DNA from: Syngnathus acus
Taxonomy: Eukaryota > Chordata > Actinopteri > Syngnathiformes > Syngnathidae
Assembly (NCBI RefSeq): GCF_901709675.1
Contig: NC_051097.1
Span: forward strand, 689,039-753,038
Direction: 5' to 3'
DNA length: 64,000 nt
The notes beneath the pieces are model-generated. The model searched no databases. It saw only the letters and a program-made list of their open reading frames with translations, and was not told the origin of the DNA. A program made the translations under genes and the position numbers. Of this stretch, positions 1 through 63,534 are shown piece after piece (the first letter of the stretch is position 1; each line of letters begins with the position of its first letter).

Positions 1-249
1 TGCCAGACTCTGATGTCTTTGTATTCTGTGATCAGTGTTAAGATAGAATAGGTCACGTGACTAGAATCAGGAAGTAAGGGCATGTTTCAGCACAGTGTTG
101 AAAGAGAATGCTGCTTGTTTTATTCTCTCCTGCAGTTCGGCAAAACTACTACCTACATTTTGTGTTATACAAGGCATCGTTGTTTCACCCTTTCCTTTGT
201 TATTAAACCTGGAGTACACCTTCAACCTGGCCTTCAGAGTCTTGATGAG
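1..249. other. Intronic sequence without recognised features
   Basis: I see no exon, repeat terminus or coding similarity here. By position it is probably sptan1 intron upstream of exon 1. Confidence 0.4.
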
Positions 250-269
250 TGAAAGTGGTTGAGCTTACT

Positions 270-852
270 GTCTTCGGATATTCAACATATTTGGAGGGCA
301 AGATAGCCCAAGTAAGTGTCTCTCACGGTAAATTCATGTGGATATTGAAATCGCCCATGATTATTATATTATCCGCATTTGTCACTAGATCAGCCACGAA
401 TTCTGAAAATTCATCCAGGAAGCCAGAGTAAGCCCCGGGTGGGCGGTAAATAACAGCAAGATAAAAGCCGTGGATCTGACAGAGAGAACTTTAAATGTTT
501 TAAATACGTTAATCGAACGAGGCCTAAATCTAAGATCGGAATTTGAGATGAGGGCGACACCCCCACCCTTTTTTCGAGGACGCGCCACATGCGAGCTCAC
601 AAAATTTGGAAGCGAGGCCTCATTAAGCGGCAGCAGTTCATTAGGTTTTAACCAGGTCTCGCAAAGACCAAAAACGTTTAGATTATGTTCTGTGATTAGG
701 TCATTAACGAGAACTGCTTTCGTATGAAGCGATCTAATATTCATAAAACCGAGTTTAAGTGTAATCGGTCGATCAGCGTTCGTATCTATCGAAGGATTTT
801 TAAACGAAATGGGAGTAAGATTGTGTTCTCTAGGCCTGACATCACCTCTCAA
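270..852 (-). pseudogene. LINE endonuclease fragment
   Basis: Two overlapping frames give the N-terminal half of an exonuclease/endonuclease/phosphatase domain. Visible motifs are NIRSL, LCETWL (catalytic Glu) and, after a frame change near 470, MGDFNIHMN (catalytic Asp/Asn). A stop follows and the domain then ends. This is a non-functional relic of the same LINE. Confidence 0.72.
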
Positions 853-1213
853 ATGTTTATTAGCGCAGTGGGACGATCATCATCGATACGACCGTAGGAA
901 TTTGATAGGAAATATTTAGTACACATGGCACCGTTTCATCAGCGATACCGGTCGGGGTGGAGTGATTTGGATTTGTCTACTATCTCAGTAGAAAGTGTGT
1001 TCACGTGTACTGTAGCACTATTCAAACTGTGACGCTCTAGTCTCCACAAGAAGCTTTGTGCGTGCTGGAAGTCTAGCCTAGCGCGAGTTAACTTTAACTT
1101 AACAGACTCCAAACCCATCCTAACAGGTGGTCTAGTCACCTGTGCCCTGGCCTGCTCTGAAGTGACCTGTCATGAGTGGCTTAAACAGTAATCTATATTA
1201 CACTCCCTGCTTT

Positions 1214-1690
1214 TTACAGAACCCATCGATTAAGGGAGACTAATCTACTAAAAACCTCATCAGTGCCTCTCCCAGGCAGGGGGCCAGAGACAAATACTCG
1301 ATGCTGACTCATCTTTCTGGCGAGATCACAAGTCCTCGCTATCTTTTTCTTTGTGATCTCTGATTGCCTCATCCTAACATCATTGGCGCCGACGTGTATC
1401 ACTATGTCCGAGTAGCTAGTGTTGTTGGAACTACGCTGTTGACTAGGCCTATTGCGAGTCAGCTCCCTAAGATTAGCTTCTATGTTGGGTGCTCTGCCCC
1501 CAGGAATACACATTACCGTGGCTGGATTTTTAAGCGTGATATTTCGGGTAATGGAGTCACCTATGACCAAGGTGCGAGGGCCAGTAGACCGAGATGACTT
1601 TGGACGGCTTTGCGTCTTACCTGGCTCATCGCGATTAGATGCTAACTGGGCTAGCAGGCTGACTACAGTTCGCGTCTGTGTCCGCCACAT
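1214..1690 (-). pseudogene. LINE ORF1 fragment with SGNH esterase domain
   Basis: This 158-codon stretch shows block I of an SGNH hydrolase (GDSIT, catalytic Ser) and a block III-like VGANDVR. ORF1 esterases of CR1/L2 LINEs are thought to help membrane or RNP handling during retrotransposition. The C-terminal block with the catalytic Asp-His is missing after LVSLNRW, so the enzyme is not functional as it stands. Confidence 0.72.
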
Positions 1691-2009
1691 CTACTGTTAT
1701 CGCACTATTCTGGTCTAGCTTGCGGACACGTCCCTCTAGCAGGGACAACCTCTCTAAGAGAAGGGTGCAGTTGGTGCACGAAGCCGTACAAACCTCTTGA
1801 TCCGCAGCCATACTTACGTGTCCGATGATCGACGGTAGACAAACGGCCACGAAGCCTCCGCTGACAGCGACGTGGACGAAATGGCAGGGCTGGTCTGTCC
1901 GCGACGTTCAACAGTAGTAAACGAGGAAAAACTAGAGAAGAATATACAAATGTAGAATTGTAGATCATCTCTCTAGTGACGCTGCGGCGCTGTACGTCTA
2001 CGTCTCTTG

Positions 2010-2391
2010 TTTGCGCATTTTTGTCCGATCGCGCAACTCAGCGCACCGCCGAACGCACAACCGTAGCGTGCCGGGCGCTCACTGTCACATTGCTTTAAGA
2101 GCGTATTTGTGTTTTAGGATGGCTTTACTGCTCCCACTTGCTTTCTTTGGATGCATGATTAGGGGTTAATACATTCCTCAAAGTAACGAAAATACAATAA
2201 CAACAAACGGAGTCAGTCGGCATCCGTGCCGCGCGGTTGGGTTTTCTCGGGTCCTCTCGGCTCATCTCGTGAGGTTCGACCTCCGAATTTTTGTTCGTCA
2301 ACCAAGGAAAAAATATCGAATTTTTCGTTTGAATTCCGATTTGTTAGAGAACCGGGACGTTCGAAAACCGAGGTTTGACTGTATATATAAT
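2010..2391. mobile_element. Tigger/pogo-like MITE, 5'-truncated
   Basis: The stretch matches the family complete at 19909-20688 and 24080-24731. It shares the GC-rich CGATCGCGCAA segment, the GGATGGCTTTACTGCTCCCA segment and an end resembling GTTCGAAAACCGAGG..TGACTG before TA. The second terminus is missing. Confidence 0.72.
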
Positions 2392-2392
2392 G

Positions 2393-2398
<6 letters not shown>

Positions 2399-2432
<34 letters not shown>
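2399..2432. repeat. (TA)n microsatellite
   Basis: A nearly pure TA dinucleotide tract follows the MITE end directly. Confidence 0.95.
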
Positions 2433-2435
<3 letters not shown>

Positions 2436-2820
2436 GATTCATTACAAATCAACTGAAATATTGCAAGCCTTTTATTATTTTAATATTGCTGATTATGGCA
2501 TACAGCTTAAGAAAACTCAATTATCCTATCTCAAAATATTAGAATATCATGAAAAAGTATACTAGTAGGTAGGGTATTCAACTAATCACTCGAATCGTCT
2601 AATTAACTCGAAACACCTGCAAGGGTTTCCTGAACCTTAGGCCTGATTGGTGGGGGCTCTCTCCTTTCTGCGTCTGCGTTTGTCTTGAGCAGCATGGTGG
2701 AGGTCAATGTTATATTGAGCGGCACCGTCACGGACAACGTTTCTCCACGTCGTCCTGTCTGTGGCCTTTTCTTCCCAAGTTTTAAGGTTTATGTGGCACT
2801 TCTTCAGGTTTATCAATATA
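2433..2820. mobile_element. Decayed Tc1-like end and short coding-like relic
   Basis: 2433-2640 resembles a terminal region common in fish Tc1-type elements: GGCATACAGCTTAAGAAAAC, CTCAAAATATTAGAATATCA and AACACCTGCAAGGGTTTCCT. 2640-2810 on the - strand reads KTWEEKATDRTTWRNVVRDG, which resembles the C-terminal tail of a LINE reverse transcriptase ORF. Both calls rest on partial similarity. Confidence 0.4.
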
Positions 2821-2824
2821 TATA

Positions 2825-4252
2825 CACTGCTCAAAAAAATTAAAGGAACACTTTGAAAACACATCAGATTTCAATGGTGAAATTCTTTTGGGGGCGATAT
2901 CCGTACTGGTATGGACAGTTTAATGTCTCAGGAACAAAATGATCTTTTGATGGAAATAAAAGTTTTCAGCCTACAGAGGGCTCAGTATACAGACACCCCA
3001 AAAATCAAAGTGAAAAAATGATATGGCAGGCTCGTCCTTTTTGCCTAAATTCAATTTCTGCAACTCAAAATTATTTTCAATATCTTGTGTGGCCCCCACG
3101 AGCTTGTATGCATGCTTGACAACGTCGCAGCATGCTCCTAATGAGACTACGGATGGTGTCTTGTGAGATGTCCTCCCAGATCTGTCTAAGGGCATCAGTG
3201 AGCTCCTGTAAAGTCTGACAGGCCGGGCATTGTTGTGGATCAGGAGGAACCCAGGACCTACTGCACCAGCGTAGGGTCTGACCATGGGTGCAAGGATTTT
3301 ATCCCAATACCTAATGGCAGTCAGACCGCCGTTCTCTAGCCTGTAGAGGTCTGTTCGTCCCTCCATGGAAATGCCTCCCCAGACCATCACTGACCCACCA
3401 CCAAACCGGTCATGCTGAATGATGTTGCAGGCAGCATAGCGCTCTCCTTGGCTTCTCCAGACCCTTTCACGTACATCACATGTGCTCAGGGTAAACCTGC
3501 TCTCATCTGTGAAAAGCACAGGGCGCCAGTGGCGGACTTGCCAATTCTGGTGTTCTATGGCAAATGCCAATCGAGCTCCACGGTGCTGAGCAATGAGCAC
3601 AGGGCACACGACAGGACCTGAGGCCACCCTCGTGAAGTCTGTTTCTGACTGTTTGGGCAGAGACATTCACACCAGTAGCCTGCTGGAGGTCATTCTGTAG
3701 GGCACGGACAGTACTCAACCTGTTCCTCGTTGCACAAAGCAGCAGATATCGGTCCTGCTGATGGGATGAGGACCGTTTACGGCCCTGTCCAGCTCTCCTA
3801 GAGTAACTGCCTGTCTCCTGGAATCTCCTCCATGCTCTGGAGATTGTACTGGGAGACACATCAAATCTTCTTGCATCAGCACGCATGGATGTGACATCCT
3901 GGAGCAGTTGGACAATCTGCGCAACTTCAGGAGGGTTAAGAAATCGCCTCATGCTCCTAGTCGTGATAATCACTCTAGCTAAAGCTAACACTTGTGGAAA
4001 AACAGTTAAAAAAAGATCAAGAGGGAGGAACTTGAAATGGCCTCCACCTGCAAAATCAGTCCTGTTTTGGGGCCCATCTCGTTGTTGCCCCTCTAGTGCA
4101 CCTGTTGTTAATTCCATCAACACCAATGCAGCTGAAACTGATTAACAACCCCCTCTGCCACGTACCTGACCAAAACCTTATCAGAAAAGTTTAATTGAAT
4201 TCATGCCATATCCTGATAAAAAAACTGTTCCTTTAATTTTTTTTGAGCTGTG
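2825..4252 (-). mobile_element. Tc1/mariner element with disrupted transposase
   Basis: The inverted ends read CACTGCTCAAAAAAATTAAA at the left and its near-complement (TTTAATTTTTTTTGAGCTGTG) at the right, with TA at the left edge. The right edge runs into a (TG)n tract. On the - strand the element carries a Tc1-type transposase split by frame changes: a helix-turn-helix N-terminus near 3950-3600 and the catalytic core further along. The element lies in sptan1 intron sequence upstream of exon 1. Confidence 0.88.
2971..3957 (-). pseudogene. Tc1-type transposase, frameshifted
   Basis: The N-terminal part (from 3957) has paired-like helices: [20 protein letters not shown], then the GRKRSS basic hook. 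After a frame change near 3600 the core follows: VLFTDESRF with the first catalytic Asp, GGGSVMVWGGI, then FLLIHNNARP where the usual QDNAxxH motif has Asn for the second Asp. The expected DLNPIEHLWD motif with the final acidic residue is broken in 3200-3100. The protein is therefore inactive. Confidence 0.85.
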
Positions 4253-4322
4253 TGTGTGTGTGTGTATATATATACACGTATATGTATATATATATATACA
4301 CGTTATATATATATATATACAC

Positions 4323-4357
<35 letters not shown>
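4251..4357. repeat. (TG)n/(TA)n compound microsatellite
   Basis: TG repeats pass into TATATA blocks interspersed with ACACGT. The tract directly abuts the right end of the Tc1 element and lies about 170 bp before exon 1. Confidence 0.95.
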
Positions 4358-4360
<3 letters not shown>

Positions 4361-4529
4361 AACAATTTAAAAAAATACAAGTGAATCAATGGGTGCTCAA
4401 TCGCTAGTATGTGGGGATCCACCGTAGAAGAGAAAACATGCCCCGCCTCCATTAAGTTGACCATGCGTGACCTGAAAATGATGTAAAACTGATGTTTTCC
4501 GTTTTCTACTCTGTATCTTGAATGTTTAG

Positions 4530-57721
<53,192 letters not shown>

Positions 57722-58121
57722 GTAGGGAAGAAATACTTGATTATCACCTGGGTCATTGTTTTAATATATTTTTTAGTATCTTTCCTGCAGAAACATAACC
57801 GGGTGTTTCAAACATGGAGGCTAGCCCATAGCAATAGTGGGCAATTTATTTCTACAGGGGGCCGCCATGTGAAAAATCTGAAATGTGTTAGATAGCGCTT
57901 GGCTCCTTGACCACTACCCCCCTCCCCACTCCCCGCATTATGTTTTAAAATTACAGTATTTTCTGCACTACAAGGCACACTGGATTATTAGGCGCACCGT
58001 CATTGAATTTTATATTTTAGAAAATATTTCATATAGGGCGCACTGGATTAAAAGGCGCATAGAATAGAAGCTACTGCATCAAATCGGGGTTGATGAGGGT
58101 TGTGTTCCGCATCCATTAGAT

Positions 58122-58941
58122 CAGTGGTTCCCAAACTTTTGCAGGCTGGCGCCCCCTTTGGCTCCCCAGTGAATTCCTAGCGCCCCCCCCAAGGCATTTA
58201 TATAAATAAATAATACATTTGTATAAATAAATAAATAAATAAATAATACATTTATAATATCATTACCATTACGTTGAATTAGTGGGAGCACTGAGTTTGT
58301 TTCTCAGAAACGAGCCGGTCCCATCTAGACGTAATCGGAGACAATGACACCCGAAGTGATTTAAGGTTTGTCTTTTATTGCAGGATGCTTGGTCTCCATG
58401 TGTTGAAGCAGTTTTGAATGCTTCACTGCCTGGTTAGTTAGCCTTTCGCCACATATTAGCTTTGCGGGCTCGACTGGGGAAACATGTCACGTGACCGGGA
58501 CGAGTGTCTTGACCTGAATTAATTGATCGTCGATAAAAAAAAAAAAATCTGTGCGGCTTGGCGGCCCGGTACCAAGTGACCCACGGACCGGTACCGGTCC
58601 ACGGCCCGGTGGTTGGGGACCACTGCCCTAACCAGCTCAACACAACACAACACGGCGCGTTCTGGCGAGTCCCCAATTTCATGTTGACTTGAACTCAAGA
58701 TGATGTTGACCGCCAGAATGCGGTTTTTATTATAAGATAAAATTCTGAACATTACAAGCTTGAAATTACAAACCTGAGCTTTTGCTTTTGTAGTCTATGC
58801 TGTCGGATCTGACTGGGCCAGAGCGGCGTGTTGTGTACAAATCGACTGCCGCCCCCCTACCGCCCCTTTCTTCCTCAGCGCCCCCCCCAGATCTTTCCAC
58901 CGCCCCCAGGGGGGCGGTACCGCCCACTTTGGGAACCACTG
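58122..58941. mobile_element. Non-autonomous hAT element with perfect 8-bp duplication
   Basis: The ends are CAGTGGTTCCCAAACTTTTG... and ...CTTTGGGAACCACTG. CATTAGAT stands at 58114-58121 and 58942-58949. It is the same family as 4697-5189. Where that copy keeps the left end of an inner GTGGTCCCC hAT, this one keeps its right half (GGTGGTTGGGGACCACTG, 58600-58626). Confidence 0.93.
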
Positions 58942-59642
58942 CATTAGATGGAGCTCTGCTAAAGGGAATGTCAACCCAGTCAATGAGGTTAGCTTATTAG
59001 CTTTGGTGCCGGGCTTGTGTATGCGCAGCTGATCTTGCTACGGTGAGGGGGTGTGGTTCACTGTGATTGCCTCTCGATAGGCTTACCTGTATGTCAATCA
59101 AGCGATGGAATGGATTCTAGCCGATAGAAATTTTTTTGTTGTTTTTAAATGTCGCGACAGGCTTACCTGTATGTCAATCAAGCAATGGGGTGAAAGTGAT
59201 AGTTTGGCTTCTTACTTGGTCCAGCAACCCCACTCATTTTTGATGGTCATGAACTTTCTTTAGTTTAAAAGAAAAAAGCGAGTGCGTGCATTGATGCGTT
59301 GATTAGCTTGTTAGCTTTAGTGCTGTGCTTGTGTATGCACAGCCAAACCTGCTGCGGTGGGGGGGGGGGGGTTCACTGTGATTGCCTCCCGACAGGCTAA
59401 CCTGTATGTCAATCAAGCAATGGGATAAAAGTGATGAGGCGCTTCAGGTTAAAAGGCACAGACTCAACTGCCTGAGCTTTTCTGTACTTATTCTACACAC
59501 AGAGTGCACCGCATTATTGGCGCATGCATACCATAACTTACGGTAAACAGGGAAGAAAAAGTCACGGAAGAAAGACAGTGAATTCGGTCGGATGACTTCA
59601 GTTGTACTTTATTCTACTATTTAACCATGTACTGTCCTGTAC

Positions 59643-59852
59643 TCACATGATTGTTAATCGATATTCATGCGCAAACCTACCAAAGTCCTCATCTTCTGTA
59701 TCCGAATCAAACAGTTGGGCAAGTTCCCTCTTGTCATCGGAGTCAAACTCGTCACGTTGCTCTTCGGCAATAATCCCAGCTTTCCAGAAATCTTGAATTG
59801 TGCCTTGTAAGCATGTCTCTGTCGATGCCATTTGAGAGAGTTTATTTATCAA
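59643..59852 (-). pseudogene. C-terminal tail of a DDE (pogo-like) transposase
   Basis: Reads TCLQGTIQDFWKAGIIAEEQ, then RDEFDSDDKRELAQLFDSDT and an acidic end DEDFG. A hydrophobic FxKAGI motif followed by an acidic tail is usual at the end of pogo/Tigger-type DDE proteins. Equivalent tails occur at 29292-29125 and, damaged, at 15240-15310. It links the AAGGCGC-type TIR families to a pogo-like source. The catalytic part is absent. Confidence 0.55.
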
Positions 59853-60049
59853 AGGCGGCGGGGGGACACATTACATATTACTCTGATCGGTTTCCTGCCC
59901 TGATCTACGTAAATGTAATGTCCTCTGATTGGTTCAAAGTAAAACATCCTCCATCGCTTCAACAAAACAATGTAAGAGACAAATATCGGCAAAGAGAAAC
60001 AGTCGCTATTGTTTTGAGTGAGCAAAGTGACAATACAGTCAAAGTAAAA

Positions 60050-63000
60050 AAAAAAAGTCAAAGTCTGCTTTATTGTCAATTTCTTCACATGCCAAGACAC
60101 ACAAAGAGATCGGAATAACGTTCCCACTATCCCACGGTGACAAGACATAGTACACAATATACATACAAGTAAACAACACAAAAAAAATAAAAACAAGAAG
60201 GCACAAACAATGAATAAATAAGAGTGATGAATAAATAAAAAATAAACAAATAACACAATAAATAAGAGGAGCAAAAATGGAGCAAGTGTGCATACAGCAG
60301 ACAGTCTGAATATAGCGCAAAAGTACAGGACGCTACGCAGAAGGGGGGAGAGAGTTCAGGATCCTAACAGCCCAGAGAATGAAGCTGTCGGTGAGTCTGG
60401 TGGTACGGGAGCGCAGGCTCCTGTACCTCTTCCCAGAGGGCAGAAGCTCGAACAAAGAGTGAGCGGGGTGACTCACATCACTCACAATCGTGGTCGCCTT
60501 GCAGGTGAGATGGGAGGTGTAAATGTCCTTCAGGGAGGGGAGTGAAGCACCAATAATCTTACCAGCCGTGTTCACTATGCGCTGCAGGGCCTTCATGTTG
60601 TATTCAGTGCAGCTACCACCCCAGACAGCGATACAACTGGAGAGGACGCTCTCAATGGTGCCACGGTAGAATGTAGTCATGACGGCCGGAGGAGCACTTG
60701 CTCGCCTGAGTTTCCGCAGGAAGTACAGGCGGCGCTGAGCTTTCTTTGCCAGTGATGCGGTGTTGGCGGACCAGGAGAGGTCCTCACTGATGTGCACCCC
60801 CAGGAATCTGGTGCTGCTCACTCTCTCCACCACAGTACCGTCGATGGTCAGCGGCAGGTGTTGGGTGTGACCCTTCCGGAAGTCAACAACAATTTCCTTG
60901 GTCATGTTGACGTTCAGCAGGAGGTTGTTGTCCCTGCACCACGTGGTCAGAAGGTCAACCTCCAACCTGTACTGAGTCTCGTCGCCCTTGGTGATGAGAC
61001 CCACCAGAGTCGTGTCGTCAGCAAACTTTACTATGCGGTTGTCGCTGTAGGTTGCAGTGCAGTCATGCGTCCGCAGGGTGAAGAGCAGCGGACTGAGCAC
61101 GCAGCCTTGGGGGGCCCCCGTGCTCAGCGTGATGCTGGCGGAGATTTTGTCGCCAACACGTACCACCTGAGGCTTCTGACAGAGGAAGTCCAGTAGCCAG
61201 TTGCAGAGGTAGGTACTGAGGCCCAGCTTGTCGAGTTTGCAGATGAGTCGTTGTGGCACAATGGTGTTGAAGGCAGAACTGAAGTCCACAAACAGCAATC
61301 TCACGTACGAGTCCCTTCTCTCCAGGTGGGTGAGGGCCGAGTGGAGGGCAGAGCAGATGGCATCCTCAGAGGACCGTTTGGCTCGGTACGCAAACTGGAA
61401 GGGGTCTATGGTGGGGGGGGGAATGGATCTGATGTGCTCCATGACAAGCCGCTCAAAGCACTTCATGATGATGGGCGTCAGTACCACGGGGCGGTAGTCA
61501 TTGAAGCAGGACGGAGCAGGTTTCCTCGGCACAGGTACGATGGTGGCAGCCTTGAAACACGAGGGGACGATGGCCTGCTGCAGGGAAATGTTAAAGATGT
61601 CCGTGAAGACACCTATCAGCTCCCCAGCGCAGTCCTTCAGCGCCCGACCTGGGATGTTGTCAGGGCCCACCGCCTTACGGGTGTTGATAGCGGCAAGCGT
61701 CCTCCTCACGCTGTCGGCAGAGAGGCACAGGGGCTGCTCGTGTGGAGGGGGAGTGGTCTTCAGCGGGCAAGTGCTGTTCTGAGCGTCGAAGCGAGCAAAG
61801 AAGCGGTTAAGATCGTTGAGCAGATGGACGTCGCCCTCACAGCTCCGCGGCGCGGGCTTGTAGTCCGTGATGGTCTGAATGCCCTGCCAAAGGCTCCGCG
61901 CGTCCCTGCTGTCCTTGAAGTGGGCGGTAATCTTGCAAGAGAACGCCCTTTTCGCTTCCTTGATGCCCTGGGACAGGTCGGCCCTCGCTGTCCTCAAGCC
62001 AGCCTCATCCCCCACTCTGAAGGCTGTGTCCCTGACCCTCAGCAGCCTGAGGACAGCCCCTGTCAGCCATGGCTTCCAGTTAGCCCGAGTGACGATGGAT
62101 TTCGAGTGAGTCACATCATCAATGCACTTCGTGATGTAAGAAGAAACAGAGTCAGTATACTCCTCTATGTCTGTCCGATCGTTGCAAGTGGCCGCCCGCT
62201 TAAACATGTCCCAGTCAGTCGTGCCAAAGCAGTCACGAAGCGCATCAGAGGCACCCTCAGGCCACATCCGTACCCGCTTGCGAACCGGCATGGATGCTTT
62301 CACCATTTGTCTGTATGCGGGCAAAAGCATAACAGGGAGATGGTCAGAAAGTCCAAGATGGGGGAGGGGGGCGGCTTTGAAAGCCCCTTTATGTGTAGAG
62401 TAGACCAGGTCCAGGAAGCTGTCACCACGTGTTGGAAAATTAACATGCTGGTGAAGCCTCGGAAAAACAGACTTCAGGTTAGCATGATTAAAGTCCCCAG
62501 CGAAGATGGTGAAACCGTCAGGGTGCGCCGTCTGTTGTTCACTGACAGCCTGGTACAGTTCACTAAGAGCCGCGATCCTGTCGCCTTCGATGTTGGAAGG
62601 CGAGATGTATACCGCGACTAGCAGAATCGCAGTAAATTCCCTCGGCAGGTAAAAAGGACGGCACTTAATGATCACAAACTCCGCCAGTGGCGAGCAGTGC
62701 TTGCATACCACTACAGAGTCCCGGCACCATTCGTCACGGATGTAGACGCATATTCCACCTCCTCGCGATTTTCCCCCTCTTACAATGGCACGTGAACACG
62801 AGCACACAGCAGTTACGCACTGTCCGGTTCGTAGATCTCAGCAGGCGAATGTAATCCATCTTGTTGTCCAGCGATCGAACATTCGCCAGAAGAATGGAAG
62901 GCACGGGTTGGCCGCCAGCCTGGCCCGGACGCCTCCGCGCTTGCCCCTCTTCTGCTTCCTCGCACACCGCTTCCGACGCTTTCCATCCGGGGGAGGAATA
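60050..63000 (-). mobile_element. LINE (L2/CR1/Rex-type), long, nearly intact ORF2
   Basis: Reads on the - strand. The 3' tail at 60050-60130 (GTGAAGAAATTGACAATAAA, GCAGACTTTGACTTT) ends in a run of A/T. A 3' UTR with GTTTATTTTTTATTTATTCA follows the ORF stop. ORF2 lies at 62807-60333 with an earlier frame at 62967-62734. The 5' part (62880-62960) is GC-rich. It lies inside the TIR element 57954-63403, antisense to sptan1. Confidence 0.92.
60333..62807 (-). CDS. LINE ORF2: endonuclease and reverse transcriptase
   Basis: This is an uninterrupted 824-codon frame. The endonuclease C-terminal two thirds show FTIFAGDFNHANLK (GDFN) and GLSDHLPVML (SDH), both catalytic. A connector of about 200 residues follows. 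The reverse transcriptase then has [46 protein letters not shown] (Asp), [15 protein letters not shown] and KFADDTTLVGLI (FADD). The thumb ends at LLPSGKRYRSLRSRTT. The N-terminal endonuclease strand (ILLANVRSLDNKMDYIRLL) lies in another frame at 62967-62734, and the ETWL motif between them is lost. The copy is therefore probably inactive despite the long frame. Confidence 0.92.
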   Translation of the reverse strand: MCSCSRAIVRGGKSRGGGICVYIRDEWCRDSVVVCKHCSPLAEFVIIKCRPFYLPREFTAILLVAVYISPSNIEGDRIAALSELYQAVSEQQTAHPDGFTIFAGDFNHANLKSVFPRLHQHVNFPTRGDSFLDLVYSTHKGAFKAAPLPHLGLSDHLPVMLLPAYRQMVKASMPVRKRVRMWPEGASDALRDCFGTTDWDMFKRAATCNDRTDIEEYTDSVSSYITKCIDDVTHSKSIVTRANWKPWLTGAVLRLLRVRDTAFRVGDEAGLRTARADLSQGIKEAKRAFSCKITAHFKDSRDARSLWQGIQTITDYKPAPRSCEGDVHLLNDLNRFFARFDAQNSTCPLKTTPPPHEQPLCLSADSVRRTLAAINTRKAVGPDNIPGRALKDCAGELIGVFTDIFNISLQQAIVPSCFKAATIVPVPRKPAPSCFNDYRPVVLTPIIMKCFERLVMEHIRSIPPPTIDPFQFAYRAKRSSEDAICSALHSALTHLERRDSYVRLLFVDFSSAFNTIVPQRLICKLDKLGLSTYLCNWLLDFLCQKPQVVRVGDKISASITLSTGAPQGCVLSPLLFTLRTHDCTATYSDNRIVKFADDTTLVGLITKGDETQYRLEVDLLTTWCRDNNLLLNVNMTKEIVVDFRKGHTQHLPLTIDGTVVERVSSTRFLGVHISEDLSWSANTASLAKKAQRRLYFLRKLRRASAPPAVMTTFYRGTIESVLSSCIAVWGGSCTEYNMKALQRIVNTAGKIIGASLPSLKDIYTSHLTCKATTIVSDVSHPAHSLFELLPSGKRYRSLRSRTTRLTDSFILWAVRILNSLPPSA

Positions 63001-63405
63001 GCAGGCGAGTCTGGCGACGTTTCAGGACGGAGCAGTCCGAGCTCCTTAATGTCCCCGCATCAAAGTCCAGAACACCACAAAACTCACTTTTGCCGATGTC
63101 GAGCAGAACCTGCCTGCTGTACTTGTAGCACGACTTAGTACGACGAGACAAACACATAAAACTGTCGGACAAACACTCATTAAACGAACAAAACACCGTA
63201 CGGGCGGGACAGAGAGAAGTCGCTGCGTGTGCACCGCAGGAGAGATATTGCGCCCACATATTACTCTGGCGGCAGCCACACGACAACATTTATAGATATT
63301 GGAATTCGCTCCACACAAATGGTGCACCTTATAAAAAGGCGCGCCTCTGGTTTTTGAGAAAATTAAAGGCTTTTTAGTGCGCCTTATGGTGCGGAAAATA
63401 CAGTA

Positions 63406-63534
63406 TTCTATATTTTATATATATTGGTATTATTATTATAAATATTATTATCATTATTATTGTTATTATCCTTTTTATTAGTGTTATTGTATCCTTTTAC
63501 AAACCGGATTCGGTTGAAGTTGGGAAATTGTGTA
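63406..63534. repeat. AT-rich stretch with (TAT)n-like repeats
   Basis: ATATTGGTATTATTATTATA and similar repeats precede the next element. Confidence 0.7.

Larger units (their letters stand above)
250..2000 (-). mobile_element. LINE of L2/CR1 type, 3'-truncated and decayed
   Basis: Read on the - strand, 1850-1214 encodes an ORF1-like protein. It has a Cys-rich start, a short coiled-coil-like stretch (LLLERLSLLEGRVRKL) and an SGNH/GDSL-type esterase core with VIGDSITRN and IHVGAND. 852-270 encodes the start of an apurinic-type endonuclease: FMNIRSLHTK, GLCETWL, then a frame change and MGDFNIH. Esterase-bearing ORF1 with this endonuclease is known from the CR1/L2 group. The reverse transcriptase is absent, so the copy is incomplete, with several frame shifts. 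939-1200 (between the ORFs) recurs at 50870-51785. Confidence 0.8.
57954..63403. mobile_element. 5.4-kb TA-flanked TIR element of the AAGGCGC family with nested hAT and LINE
   Basis: The left end is CAGTATTTTCTGCACTACAA and the right end ...TTATGGTGCGGAAAATACAG, with TA on both sides. GGCGCACTGGATTAAAAGGC and AAAAGGCGCGCCTCTGG are sub-terminal. Nested inside are the hAT 58122-58941 and the LINE 60050-63000. A transposase tail lies at 59852-59643. 59010-59106 and 59327-59425 are diverged copies of one unit (GGCTTACCTGTATGTCAATC). Confidence 0.75.

Noticed and set aside
57722-57797. Continuation of exon 35 (GREEILDYHLGHC...)
   Set aside because: The spectrin sequence should continue with GEKEN. 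The open frame after GTAGGG is unrelated and the split Gly codon fits splicing.
61251-62621. 456-codon open frame on the + strand
   Set aside because: It lies entirely opposite the LINE ORF2 (62807-60333), has no domain-like motifs and low-complexity composition, and is a shadow of that reading frame.
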